Shown: positions 11,771 to 23,930 of the stretch, one piece after another
Layout of the letters: each line of letters opens with the position of its first letter
Numbering within the stretch: position 1 is the first letter of the stretch
Translations under genes and position numbers: made by a program
NCBI RefSeq assembly: GCF_030272615.1
Contig: NC_081406.1
Span: forward strand, 470,200,400-470,264,399
Length of the DNA: 64,000 nt
Direction of reading: 5' to 3'
Source of the DNA: Cryptomeria japonica
Taxonomy: Eukaryota > Streptophyta > Pinopsida > Cupressales > Cupressaceae
The notes under the pieces: generated by a model
What the model saw: only the letters and a program-made list of their open reading frames with translations
What the model was told of the DNA's origin: nothing
Databases searched by the model: none

Positions 11771-12699
11771 TAAAGAGGGGGAAAATGAGAAAATGTAAGG
11801 ATTGATGGTTAGTATTCAAATAAAACATTCAAACATATAACAAACCACTTATACCTTGCTATCTTTCCTTCTCCTTCGGATTAGACCTTCAGTGAAGTGA
11901 AGAATGCACCCCTTCCTCACTTGATTGGATTGGTCCTTGATGGGGATGTGGATTTCTCTCCTTTTCTCAACAAGAGGGATTGGATTTGATATGGATTTGG
12001 ATGGATTTGGATTGGAAGATTGAAGGAAGAAGATAGAAGAGAAATGGGTAGCATGAGAATGCTATAGAGGAAGTGGATCCTTTTGTGAGGAAATAATCCT
12101 CTAATTTATAGATTGGAGGATGCCAATGAAGGGCCAAGAATGATTTGCTTATGGAGGGATTAGATTGATTTAAGATAGAAGGCATGGATCAAGGATGCCT
12201 TGGGAAAATAAACAGGAATATAAAATTCCTTGAGAAAAGGGGGGAAAGGAAATTTGAATTTCAAAATGAGGAATTAAAAATTCCAAAATAAGGACACATG
12301 GAGGGATTCAAAGAAATTTGAATTTATTTGAGAGGCTCAATGTTGATGTGACATGAGTGGGAATATAAAATTGAAGGATAATGATAAGCATGATTATGAG
12401 AGATTCTAGAAGGATTAATTAGGTTGAGTGGGATTAAAAAAAAAGTGATTTGTAGGAATCACATGACTGGGTTAATTAATTAAAATTAATTAACTGAGTG
12501 GGTTTAGAGGAAATAATTATTGAAGGGGACTTTAGAAGAATAGGGGAAATAATTTATTTATTTGATAAATTAATTAATAGTGACAGGATTAATTAAATTG
12601 GATTTAATTAACATTGACAGGAATAAGGATAACACAACTAAATCAATTAATTATGTTGACAAGCTTAAATTAATTAAATATTAATTTTAAGTGTCTACA
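11771..12699 (-). repeat. 3' LTR of element B
   Basis: 929 bp, starting TGTAGACACTTAAAATTAAT on minus. It is about 90% or more similar by eye to 24523-25448 over its whole length, with shared long ATTAATTAA runs. Its minus-strand end reads CCCCCTCTTTA where the partner reads CCCCCCTCTTCA, so the terminal CA is mutated here. Confidence 0.85.
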
Positions 12700-12716
12700 T
12701 TTTCCCCCTCTTTGAT
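12700..12716 (-). other. Polypurine tract of element B
   Basis: Minus strand AAAGAGGGGGAAAA ends directly against the LTR start TGTAGACAC. This is the expected primer for plus-strand synthesis and sets the element's orientation. Confidence 0.65.
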
Positions 12717-14533
12717 ATAGCGTCACAAAGTGATGTTATATCAAAGAATAATAAAACATAGTGGATGAAGAGGATAAGGAATAGTAGCGTGATGCACCAG
12801 TCATAAGATGAGGAAGAATGACGATGAGTAAGGATGATGAGGAAGTAGTTGTATGCCCCTCGAGAGGACATGCGGGTTCGAAGAACACAGGTGTGCTCTC
12901 GAAATGGATTAGAAGACTAGGTAGTGAAAGGTTGAAGATCATGAAAGAGGCAATGAGATAAATAAATGATAAATGGATTGGATTTCTTGTTGAGCAAGTA
13001 TAGAGAGCAAACCTAGGTTTGATATTGCCATGGATAGTCTACACCACTAATTATAAGAACTAGGATGATATGAACATCCGAGGTGTGGACTGAGGCTAGT
13101 GTTCATAAACACTAATGTAGGGTTGTTAGTTTGTACAAGGAAAACCTTCAAACACACCATGCCATGAAAACTATGCCCCATTATACACCAGCCAAGACAT
13201 ACCACGATATAGGATGATCAAGGTGGTCCTAAACAAGTAGAGTCCTGTGACACAAGATGAAAATTAAAGTGAAAATCTTCAAGAATGAAAAAAACATGCA
13301 CATGACCAAGTGACATCTCTTTCCAAGAGTAGGACATGGATTTGGATAAACTATCAGACTAGGGAAGGAGGCATCCCGATGGATAGGTGATGGATTTGGA
13401 TGAACTGCCACACATGGGAAGGATTCATCCCAATGGGCAAGGTGTGGATAGATTAATGGATGACAAAAAACAAATTGGATGCGCAAGGTCTATAGATGAG
13501 AGGATTGTCACTTAGATTTGATTAGAAAATTATGGATGGGTGCTTGGATTATGCACAAGTCAGTGTGAGCTCAGGTAGATGGGAAAAGCTCAGTTTGATG
13601 GTTTGGATAGGATGGATGAAAAAAAGGGGATGGATGATTGAGTAGGATTGGATTGGGGATGGGATTAATGATTTAATTGGAAGAGATGGAGAATATGACT
13701 GGATTAAAAATTGGATAATATGGGGTGGATTGGTGGATAGGATTTGATTGAATAGAACCAATGAAAAGGGAGAACCAAGGATTGGTAAAAGGATGGACGG
13801 ATGGATGGATGGAGGGAGATATTGTTTGGATAGGAGACATATGGATCAAGTGGATGGGATAAAGGATGGAGGATAGTATGATGGAGACCCAAGGAATATG
13901 TTGCAAAGGAGTAAAATGCCCCACTAAGGGTAGTGGAATGAAGGATAGGAAAGATGGTGGATAATAATGTGTGAGGTGGAAAGATAATGTGTAATGGATA
14001 TGGATGGTAGAGGTATTAAGGCTTTGTGTTTTCCAAAGCATGCATGCATATACATTATGTTGCCTCTATATGATCAAGACCAAAGATAAGAATGAAGGAT
14101 TGCATTTGGATAGGATGAGGGATATGAGATGGAGGATATGGATAGGATAGTCAAGATTGAAGATAGGAAAGGAGAATGGACTTAGATAGAATGCAGATGG
14201 ATGGGCCGATTACATGGATGAAGCTTGCCCCCAAGTGTAGAGTGAAAGAGGATGAGGGAATTACACATGACACTTGTTTGCCAAGTTTTCATCATGGTAC
14301 TTACCCAAGGCAACATAAGAAGTGGTTTTCACCATTGGATGAAATGATTTTTTTTACTTTTTTTTTGCCTTTTTGTAATTTTTTTTTTGTATTTTTTTTT
14401 TTGAATTTTTGGAATAGTTTGGATGGATAAGGATGAGGATGAGTGGATATGGAAGATAGTGGATGTGTGGAGGACTCAAGCATCTAGTTCCATGCATGGT
14501 ATCCCTTAGTATTGCTTTGAACTAGAGGTATGC
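12717..14533. other. Low-complexity 3' region of element B
   Basis: Dominated by GGAT/GGATTG repeats on the plus strand (for example GGATGGATGGATGG near 13797-13812) and a T-rich run at 14347-14404. The many small open frames here come from this composition. I see no protein I would defend. The layout (repeat-rich stretch between the SILGPYVPK gene and the polypurine tract) is the same as in E's left arm. Confidence 0.5.
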
Positions 14534-15583
14534 TCATAGATGTTGGTAATAATTGGGTAGATGAAATGGATAGGCGATGGAATATAAGGATTTGCAAAGG
14601 ATTGGACTATGGAATGGGATTGTGAAAAATGGATGGTGGATAATGGATAGGGTTTTGAAAAATTTGTGGAAGATTAAAATTGGCACACACCTTGAAGGGT
14701 GGTAGAGTAGTTGAGGAGAGTTTTTTGAATTAGATGGAGGATAAAGTATGGATTTTGGGACATGTGGACCCAAAATAGAAGAGGGGGATGATGGAGTTGG
14801 GATGGTGGATTTTGGGACATAATGACCCAAAATGGATTTTGAAGATGGAGAAGTGTTAGATGGTTTATTGGAGGACTTATGAATGGATGGAGCTTTTGGA
14901 TTAGTAAATTTGGATGCCAATTTTGAATTCATTGTTGCTTTCAGTAATTTGGGAATCCACATAGTTTTTGATTTTTTCTTTTGGGGCCTTTGCAGCCTTT
15001 TTTATTTTTCTTTGTTTCAGATCATATTTTTCTTTTGAGCGTGTCATTTTGAGGGGACATGTTGATCCTTTAATTTTTGTAGATTTTGAACTTTATGATT
15101 TTTAGATTGGGCATCCGAATTGCTTCCACTAGAAATGGGATAGGTGCATGATGATGAACGACTTAAGGATTTTATGGATGGTAGGATGATGGAAGGAGAG
15201 TGTTGGGAGGCATTCAATGATGTGTGCCTTTTTATATCTTGCTTAGGTAAAGTGGATGGAGGGATGTAAGAACCCAAAATGGATGGAAGGAATGGGGAAT
15301 TTATCTTTGGAATATAGGGTCCCAAAATGGATGTGGATGATGAGGGATGATGAGATTTTGATTTGCATGGACTTTTGGATTTAGGAGGAATAGATGTTAT
15401 ACCAACATCTTGAGCATTAGCTTGAGGACCATTATTATTTTGGAAATAAGATGTGAGTCTATTTTGAAGGGGATGAGATTTGGAAGGAAGATTAGGATCT
15501 TTAGATGGATTGGGATTATGACATGGATATGAAGGGATTATTTGATCTTGATTAGGGAGGGTACCAAGAGTGGGAGGGGTCAT
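14534..15583 (-). pseudogene. SILGPYVPK-repeat protein of element B (unknown function)
   Basis: Two open stretches (15044-15583 and 14534-14962) lie in one minus-strand frame, separated by about 80 bp with stops (KKKNMI-stop-NKEK-stop). The protein is Ser/Pro/Lys-rich and carries a recurring nonapeptide: TSILGPYIPK, PSILGSYIPP, KSILGHYVPK and SSILGPHVPK. A conserved core follows the basic linker: KKKSKTM, NSKLASKFTNPKAPSIHK, then RCVPILIFHKFFKTLS. The same core occurs twice more in this window (39837-40160 minus; 51776-52171 plus) with SKLASRL-VPKASFNHL and SILGPYV-K. Conservation of peptide motifs across three diverged copies argues for past coding function. I recognise no family. Confidence 0.55.
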
Positions 15584-17250
15584 TGGATCATAAGATGGAA
15601 GAGGATCCTACGATGGTGGGAGAGGATTGGATGTAGGAATCATATGATCATGAGAGGAAGTGGAGGGTATGGGATCATTAGATGGAGTGGAGGGAGATGC
15701 ATCATGAAATGGAGAGGATTATATGCTAGCATGCTTTGGAATAAGCTTTGGCATGTTTGGAGTTGTGGGGATTGTGTGATGGAGGAGAATACGGAAGCTT
15801 TGATGTGAGTAGATGGAGGAATAGGGGTATCATGAAGTGTGGGGTATTGAGATTTGTTTTGAGGTGGGGGTGATTGGGGTGGATGGAGGACTTGGGGAGA
15901 CTTGGCAACTTTGTTTCGAGGTGGGGATTTTGTCTCCTTTGCTAGCATGTCTTGGATAAGATTATGGGTGATGGATTTGGAGGACGTGGATAATACTGAT
16001 TTTAGAGGATTAGGATTAGATGGAGGATGGGGATTAGATGGGGGATGAGGATTGGATGGAGGATTAGGATAATGTATTGGGGAATTAGGGTTAATGCTTG
16101 GAGGACTATGGAGTAAAGGATTTGGATGGTGAATAAGGGTAATGAAGGTGTTGTAAAAGGATGGGGATTGGGATGTAGATGGGAGGGGAGATGAAGGTAT
16201 ATATGTGGATTAGGGATAATATGGAGATATGGATGAGGAATAAGATGAGTTTCCCTTGTCAAAGGTAGAGTAAGGGAAATAAATATGATATAAATTGGGA
16301 TTGGATATAGTGTGTTGAGATGAAATGGATGCGGGTATGATAGGTGGATGGGAGATTATGTGATTGACTTGGTAGGCAGGTTGAGGTGGTTCGTGAACTT
16401 CTATGAGCATCTTCGCATACCAAGCTTTGAAATTATGGGTAGCAATGTTGAGAATGAAGGATTAGATTGGAATTGGATGAATATGAGGATTAGGACTTGG
16501 CATCGAATGATGGTGGATTAGATTTGATTAGATTTGGATTGAACTTTTTTTGATTGGATTTGATGCTTGGATTAGGACCTGATTTAATTGGATTGGTCCT
16601 TGAATTAGGACTTGATTTGATTGGATTGGTTCTTTGGATTAGGACTTGATTGGATTGGATTGGTCCTTGGATTAGGACTTGATTGGATTGAATTGGATTC
16701 AATTAGATTGGATTGAATTATAACTTAGCCTTTAGATTAGAACTTAGATGGGAATTGATGATGAATTGGATTTGATTAGATTAAATAATTGGATTATTGA
16801 TTGATGAAGGATTGGATAACTGGATTAGAAAGATGGATGGATTTGATTGATTGGAATTTTGGAGATTTGATTGGATTAGAGGAAGAATGATTATGGGAGA
16901 ACAGATAGATAATAGGAAGAATAAAGTGGGAGGCTACCCAAAGTTGGATGAATGATTTGGACAAATTATTGGTTGAGGAAGGATGATTGTTTGAATGGAT
17001 GAAAGTGGATTGGGGATTGGAGAATTACTTGGATGAATATAAATGGATTAAAGATTGGATGACGAGAACATGGAATTTGGAAAGGGGGGATTGATTGGTT
17101 TGGAGAAATGATGGACTTGGAAAGAGATATCAAGCAATCAATACACATTGGCCACTTACGCACATAGAGAATCCAAACACAACATGCTATCCTAGGAAGT
17201 TGGATGAGGAGGAAAACCTTTGCTTGCAGACTCAAGTACACACCCAATAG
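15584..17250. other. Pro/Ser/Asn-coding or simple-sequence region of B
   Basis: Continues the GGATT-rich composition. Minus-strand frames read P/S/H/N-rich (15640-15948, 16210-16410) and may be an upstream extension of the SILGPYVPK gene in a different frame, but simple sequence alone could produce them. It includes a 33-34 bp tandem repeat at 16571-16702. I make no function call. Confidence 0.35.
16571..16702. repeat. 33-34 bp tandem repeat, four units
   Basis: Units start ATTAGGACYTGATT at 16571, 16604, 16638 and 16671. Spacing is 33, 34 and 33 bp. On the minus strand they read as NPIKS/NPIQSNQVLIQ-like peptides. Slippage within GGATTG-rich DNA is the simplest origin. Confidence 0.75.
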
Positions 17251-18239
17251 CTAATTAGAATACGACCGTTGTGTCTCATGCAATGGATTCTCAATGCTAT
17301 ATTAGCCGACTCCAAATGCTAATGGGGGCAGGATATGGCAAGTCTCTTGGGGGAGTTACTATCTCCCTTGCACAAAGATTGTCCACCTTTCAGAGGTGAA
17401 CCAGGTGGCTTCTATCCCTAGGGTTTTCAGTATGGGTTTTCATTCAAAGACTACTCCTTGTAGTCACACAAGAGTGATTGAGGCCTATAGCCCTAAAAAT
17501 TACTAAGCAAGATGTAGTCATGCAAGTGTGATTGAGACCTCAAGGGGGCCTACAAAGTGCTCAATATGAGAGTGAACTCCCAAATAGCTCTGTCCTCTGA
17601 AACTTTCATCTCAAGAGGCCTACTTATTATAGTAAGTCGGAATGCCTAGGTCTAGTTGTACTTACTTGGGTCATTCCCCTCTCACCAATGCCTAAGCAAA
17701 TCAGGAGGGTGGGCTTGCTAAGGGAAAGCACACAACAAACTAGAAAAGTGCCAAATGTTAGGATTTCTGATTGTCTAAATAAACAAGATAATACTCTCCT
17801 GATTTCACAGTTTTCTCAAACATTTTAAGCATATGTTCTTTCACCCCTAATTAGATATAGGTGCCTAGAATAAAAAGATTAAGAAAAACACAATGCTTAG
17901 TTGGATTTCCTTAGGCAACCTGTAGAAAATCAAATTATTAGTTTTGTTTATGTCTTTGACCACTTGGGCAGGACCTATAAAACTCAAAAATTTGATTAGT
18001 AGACAAAATTTTGCAGACACCCATACTGAAGCGCCTACATATGCTCTAAAAGGGGTCCGAAAAGAGAAAAGCAGAAAAAAGTAGAGAAGGACAAAATTCA
18101 AAAAAAGAAGAATATACCTGAGGTGAACGCATTGTTCTGATGGTGGTCATGTTATGCCCTGCATACCTAACCCCCATTAGTTTCCTTATGTTGAAAATAT
18201 GGGTCCCTCTTTTTCTTTTTGTTGCTTGGTTTTAAGTTT
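17251..18239. other. Non-coding stretch of B
   Basis: No supported gene or known repeat. Base composition is more balanced than on either side, without the GGAT simple sequence. It may be the upstream flank of the plus-strand transcription unit at 18662. Confidence 0.4.
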
Positions 18240-19380
18240 TTCTCCTTTTACCTCAGAACCCCGTAACCTTGGAGTCCCGAGGTTGGTCTCTTTTTTCCTT
18301 GTTAGTGCACCTACCTCGAAACCCCAGAGTCCCGAGCTGGTGCATTGTCTTGTCTGTTTTCTTTTGTCTACCTCAGAACTCCAGAGTCCTGAGGTGTGTT
18401 TTTTTTTGTCCACCTCGAGAGTCCAGAGCCTCGGAATCCCGAGGTATGTTGTGTTTTTTTCATCAACCCTGGGGGCTCGGAACCCCAGACTCCCGACATT
18501 GATCATTTGCTTGCTTGTTCTTGCTCACCTCGGAGCCCTGAAACCCTGAAGTTCCAAGGTGAGGTTTTCATTCTTTGGTTTTTGGTGTCAACCCCAGAAC
18601 TCCAGAACCCTGGAGTCCCAAGGTCCCGTTGAAGGCATTTGTACAAATGAGGTTTGGGGGGTATAAATAGGAAGAATGAAATTTTCAAAGCTCATTTGTG
18701 CATTCAAATTTTCAGAGCTTTTTCCTTTGACATCCAGAGTTTATGCCTCCATCCTTCTAGGCTCCTTTCACGTTCTTGGGTGATTTTTCTCACCAAGTTG
18801 GTGATTTTTTTTGCCCTCGTCATTTTCTAGTTTAGACCTTCTTGTCTTACATTTTTTCTTGTTTTTCTTCTTGTTTTTTGTTTTTGCCTTGTTTTTCTTA
18901 GTTTCCCGCATGCCCTAGTCTTACCCCGGATCCCCAAAATTCTGGGTTAAGTTGATTTTTCCTAGACCCCAGAGTTTCAGACTGCCTTTTTTTTTAAGAA
19001 GTAATACACAATGAGCCCGGAGTCCCGGATTGACCTTTTTTTGCCACAGATCCGGGAACCCTGGAGTTCTGAGGTTTGTTCCTTTGAGACTGTCCTATTT
19101 AAGGCCTTTTGGTATCTAGTGCACCCAACCCAGAACCCTCGAGTCCCGAAGTGGGCCTCATATATCAAGCCCGGAACCCCAGAGTTCCAGACCCATTTGC
19201 AATTTATCAAGCCCGGAACCCTAGAACCCCGAAGTTCCAGACTTTGTTCACTGCACCCAACCCAGAACCCTGAAACATCGAAGTTCTAGATCTTTTGGTT
19301 TTAAAGCTTATCTACCCCAGAGTTCCAAGGTCATTTTTCTAAAAGAGAACTATCTACCCCAGAGTCCCGAGGTGAATGAA
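18240..19380 (+). repeat. Array of about 17 degenerate GC-rich hairpin motifs
   Basis: The consensus is close to CCTCGGAACCCCAGAGTCCC followed by GAGGT. Copies begin near 18252, 18314, 18371, 18412, 18467, 18526, 18590, 18925, 18966, 19013, 19048, 19128, 19169, 19211, 19258, 19310 and 19352, separated by 15-70 bp of AT-rich sequence. Unit ends are often complementary (ACCTCAG...CTGAGGT at about 18369-18395 is a perfect 7-bp pair), so each can form a short hairpin. GC content contrasts sharply with the surroundings. The array brackets a TATA box and lies just upstream of the plus-strand gene. Confidence 0.75.
18662..18669 (+). promoter_or_regulatory. TATA box for the plus-strand gene in B
   Basis: TATAAATA flanked by GGGGGG upstream and GG downstream is a canonical plant TATA element. 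Transcription would be expected to start about 30 bp downstream (near 18695-18705), giving a leader through the second half of the GC motif array and into the gene at 19443. It points opposite to the element's own polarity. Confidence 0.5.
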
Positions 19381-19407
19381 TCTTTTCATGTTTTGTACAA
19401 GAGATTA

Positions 19408-19428
19408 ACACTTGTTTCCTTTTTGCAG
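19408..19428 (+). other. Probable 3' splice site before the plus-strand gene
   Basis: A pyrimidine-rich tract ending CTTGTTTCCTTTTTGCAG, followed by ATTCAAG, is a near-ideal plant intron acceptor 14 bp before the ATG. A 5'-UTR intron is implied; the donor was not identified with confidence. Confidence 0.45.
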
Positions 19429-19442
19429 ATTCAAGCGATTAG

Positions 19443-22400
19443 ATGGACCCAACTTCCAGCAAGAGAGGCAAAGACATTGACCGATTTCTTGCAACCATGA
19501 AATACCATTATCTGGGGCAATTTTATGTTTTAAAAGTGGATAACCAAATCAAATGGGTTATAGATACCGAGGTCAAACATATTGAGATCAAAGACATTAA
19601 GATTCAATTGGATAAACTAGGGTTGGAAGCCCCACTGAGAAGGATAAAGAGATCAGGTCTAGTGGAGGCTACCATCTTCCCACGGTTAGTACAAGCTCTA
19701 GAGTTCATTATGACAATCATCCAATTCTATGACCCTGATACCGGGAAATGCACAGATGCACAGGGTAAAACAATAATAGATTTATCCTCGGATATGCTGG
19801 GATTTATGTTCGGCATCCCCACCAAAGATGAGATATTCCTCTCAACTAAAGAGGAAGCCTTAGTGTATGGAACAACAATGTGACCTCAAACAAGAGGGAC
19901 ATGAATAAAAATTGGCTAGAAGAGGAGAGGAAAATGGGCTTAAAGGCCATGAAAATACTGAGGGTAGACTTCAAAGAGCCTCAGAGACACATGAAGGAGG
20001 TCCGCCAGACCAAGAAATTCTTTTTCACCTCCTATGTCATCTGGGTGGCTGCAAGAGCAAGTAAATTTCCAGGCCTACAGGTGGAAGGTTAGCTTGGAGA
20101 TGAAGAAGGCCAAAAGAAGGTCTGGGAATATTATACCCAACTCCCCTTCACTAAAGCAAAGGCACACTTCAAAAGGATTATTGATTCCTTCCTCTTCCCC
20201 GTAACCCTTAAGTTAACTGGAGACACAGGATACAAGATTAGCCTAGAGTCCATGGCCATCATCCAAGAATGGGTGTGTTGGTTTATTCAAAACCAACGCT
20301 CCACCTACATAAGGATCAATGAGTTTACAAGGAACCCAACGCTGCTGCCAAGGTACAACAATGATCGAATCATCTTGTTAGAGTATGTTAGGTAGCTACT
20401 AGGCCTTCAATCCCTCTTATCATCCAAGCATAAAATAGGGATTGATTTTTTAGTGTCCATTGGGTATTTATCTTGTTCAAAGATACAGGTAGCAAAGATG
20501 GTGGAGCAAGAGCTCCAAGATTTAAACTTAAAGGAGTCTGATTATGCTAGGGAATTTTATGATCCCTACGGGAAACTCAAGCAAACTATACCTAAAGCAT
20601 ATGAGGGACATAAGCCTAGATTAGAGGATTTTTGGGCAAACCTCCAGGATAGTTTTGAAGTGGGGGAGAAGAATTACAATAGATTATCTATACCCTAAAT
20701 AAGGGATTTTGAAATTAAAACTAATCTCCCTAAAGACCTGAGGGATGATGGATACTTTCTTGATGCTGCATACAAAGAGCAATAAATTTATAAAAAGGCT
20801 CTCTCCCCTATAAGGTGGTTCACACATGAAGATCTTAGTATAGACAAAGTCTCCCGAGCAGTCATTAATAGGACCAAATAGTGGCTTAGTTTAAGGGTTA
20901 GGATGAGCACTTCAAAGGGGAAGCATAAAGAGTCCACCCCAGGGGTGCCCCAATCAAGAGGTTAGAAGGAGTATGCTCGAAAGACAAGATCGATCTCAAG
21001 GAAAAATACATACACTGACCCGGATGAAGTAGTTGGGCCTAAAGATACCACTGGTGACTTAATGGCAAAGCTTCATGTGCAAATGAGAAAATTTGAATTA
21101 TTGAAGAAAGATACAGACCTGGGAGTAACAGATGGACTAGGAGTTGTGCCACTCATTGAAGTTCTTCCACCAAGGACATACATAGGATAGACTATAGGAG
21201 AAGGTTCTTAGGAGAAAGAAGAAGGAACATAAATAGATGAGGATGTGCCCACTCAGCATCCTCCAATAGCTGTAGTACAGGCCCCAGTTACCAACGCCCC
21301 TATACGACCACTAGTTGATACAACCACAAGGCCACCCAGGACACACGCATTTAGACCTACCACCAAGAATGTAATTGTTAGAAATATTGAATCAAACTGT
21401 GACCAGGAAGAGGAACATCCTAAGGAACAACAATCACTTAGAGGGGAGAAAGAATAAATTGAGGCGGAAGATTTGTTGAATGAACGATTAGTCTTAACCC
21501 CTCAAGACCAAGAAGACCTCCTTAAGGATATAGTCGTCAAGCAAGGTATGATAGAAGCAGGTAAGGAGGGGAGGACACTTGGAGAAGAGGTCAGTGATAA
21601 GTTGGGAGAATTGCACAAGTAACAACAACTGAATGTTAACATTGCTCTCCAAACTAATCTGGCCCACCAAGTTGCTTCACCTCAAGATCCTAAATAGACA
21701 AAAGCAAAAGAGAGGGATGAAGCAAAAGAACAGGTAGACATCCATATTGTAACTACTGACATAGTGTCACATTAGGGTGACAAGGATAAAGATATACCAC
21801 AATGGCTTGAATTCACTTTTAAGAAGAAGAAAAGGAAAGTAGAGATACCTAAAGTTACACTACAACAAGCAATCATGGAAGAACCAAGAAAGGTCAATAA
21901 ACCTAAGGTTGTACATCATTTGCCGAGAATAGGTTCCAGTGAAGTGGTTGCGGATGTGGCAGTTCCACTTCACACAGAGGTTCAAACCTCCCCGAAATAC
22001 CAAGTATCTCAAGTAAAATTGGGCAAGAAAACAAAGTGGGGAGAGTTGGATACTTTGGAACTTGCTACCAGTGTCGTCAGGTGACGAATAGAGAAAGAAC
22101 ATACCTCCCACATAGAGCTTGAAACATAGCTAGAGCAATACAAATAACTGTTGATAGAGATGGGAAAACCATTAGATACTTGCAGGAATGACAATCTACC
22201 ATCAACCTCATCAGTCCCAGAGGGAGAGATAAAAGCATTAATGGAGGTAAGATAGGTTGCTGCTACAAGAAAGTCGTGGGCCCAAATAAATGCCTTGAAA
22301 ATTAGATTGTTTTTGCAGAATACTATGAAGGAGCATTAGCTTCTTCTTCTCAGCAATGGGAGCGAAAGCTCAAAATGTTTAGTAAACAATTCTAGATTTT

Positions 22401-22917
22401 GAATAAAGTTTTGTATTTAGGAGAAGAGGTAATAATGGAGGAGGACCTTCTGGGTGATGATAGTTGTAAAAATTTGTAGTCTTATGCATATATTTTGGAA
22501 CTGAAGATCGAGATGCTTTAGCAGTATGTGAAGGATGTGGCAGACATCTGGGTTCCCATCCTCAAGGTAATTTTGAAATATGAGGATTTTGTAAAGCATC
22601 TACTCAGAATTTTTGGATTAGGGATAACTAATACAAGGGTCATGGAGGAAGAGAAAGTATTGAATCAGTGGGATGCATATGAGGCCGAACATTTGCAACC
22701 TCTAGCTCAATTTGATGTCACATTGATGGACAGATACACATACCTAATCACCCAATTTCAAGAGGCAGCAGAAACAATTGGGGAATTGGAAAAGAAAAGA
22801 GAGAAGGTAGAGGAAATGTTGAAAAAGTATAAATTTAGAATCAATCATGTTGTTGATCCTCTTGCTGGAGAAGTTGAATGTATTATTAATAATTATAAAT
22901 CTTATAAAAATAAGTAG
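19443..22917 (+). pseudogene. Large opposite-strand accessory gene in B (broken)
   Basis: It starts at an ATG (MDPTSSKRGKDIDRF...) just after a splice acceptor. The first 146 codons are open. The frame then shifts by +2, and 19880-22083 stays in one frame for about 735 codons, broken by about 14 stops, mostly TAG. The last part (22528-22917) is in the third frame. Parts in order: N-terminal globular region with FYDPDTGKCTDAQGKTIIDL and MLGFMFGIP; a middle region with PFTKAKAHFKRIIDSFLFPV and WFIQNQRSTYIRINEFTRN; a polar, proline-rich linker (APVTNAPIRPLVDTTTRPPR); a basic stretch KKKKRKVEIPK resembling a nuclear localisation signal; and a C-terminal coiled coil (ETIGELEKKREKVEEMLKKY). The order resembles the genes in A and F. 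No named domain recognised. It is antisense to B. Confidence 0.55.
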
Positions 22918-23930
22918 AAGATGAACCTACAATTACTAAAGATAAGAAGGATTTATGAGAAGAGATTTTGCATGACTTCTTCACTTGCACTCTGATGGCA
23001 GTTCCAACTCCTGTTCTAGTTTTGAACAAAATTATGCATGACTACGAAAGCTTGACTTATACAATATGCTCTTTGTAGTGCTCATTGAACCTCTATTTTG
23101 TAGTAGTTAACTGGAGTCTAGAGGCAAAAACTTGCAAGTTAACTGTGACTCCTAGTTTTGAGTTCTTAATTTAGATTAGATTTATTTCCTAGAAAGTAGG
23201 ATAGAAAAATCTATAAATTGAGAAGTTTGATTCATTTGTAAGGGTCAACAAATTGATGATTTGAGGCCCAATTAGAAATTTTAGATTATTTTGCAGATTG
23301 TTATGAACTTGAGTTATTTTTGTTACACATTCTTTAAAATTAATACAAGAAGCAACTTGTAGATTGTCTGATCTACTCATATATTCTATGAAATTGTTCT
23401 TTGTGATCTAGTAATGTCTATTATTTAGAATTAGCAACATGTTCTGGTCTTCTATTTATTGCTTTATGAATCATATTGCACACGTAAGTGGTGTATGAGA
23501 ATTATTGAGGTAGACAATATTTTGGTGATATTTTTTCCATGAGTCTACGAAGTTGCTGACTTTGTAGGTTTACTGGAGGTCCATTGTTGAATGCTAATTT
23601 GGATAATATTTGATAATTTTGGATTGCAGGGAACTAATTGAGTAGTTTGTTAATTTATTATTGAATTGATTTCATTGTTGTTTTCTTGTTTCCTTATCTT
23701 TCGCAATTTTATTTTCTAGAGAATCTTAAAACCATAAAAATACAAAAAAAAAGAGGAAGGTAAGTTATTAATGATCAGTGGGATTTAGTTTTAACTAGCA
23801 GGGCCCCTTAAAAGGTACAACCACATCAACTATTGGGTTGTCCATCACCATCGAGACCCGACTATAGATACCTTGGAGTGATTAGTTCCCCATAATTTAT
23901 TGCTTTTTAGGAGAGGTGGTGAGTGTTCAC
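22918..23930. other. Non-coding region downstream of the B accessory gene
   Basis: AT-rich, with no supported coding sequence. It probably represents the 3' UTR and tail of the plus-strand gene, then the leader of B read on minus. A run of A at 23741-23751 is present but no target duplication marks it as a retroposition tail. Confidence 0.4.

Noticed and set aside
13229-14041. Minus-strand P/S/H/I-rich open frames
   Set aside because: Composition is explained by GGAT/ATCC simple repeats. No conserved peptide is shared with the equivalent part of E.
18199-18632. Several plus-strand open frames of about 77-116 codons
   Set aside because: They run through the GC-rich motif array and translate the motif itself (repeating E-P-R-V-P patterns). 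They lie upstream of or across the TATA box.
18240-19380. Possible CRISPR-like array
   Set aside because: Units are degenerate, unequally spaced, and the context is a eukaryotic retroelement. Spacers are not uniform in length.
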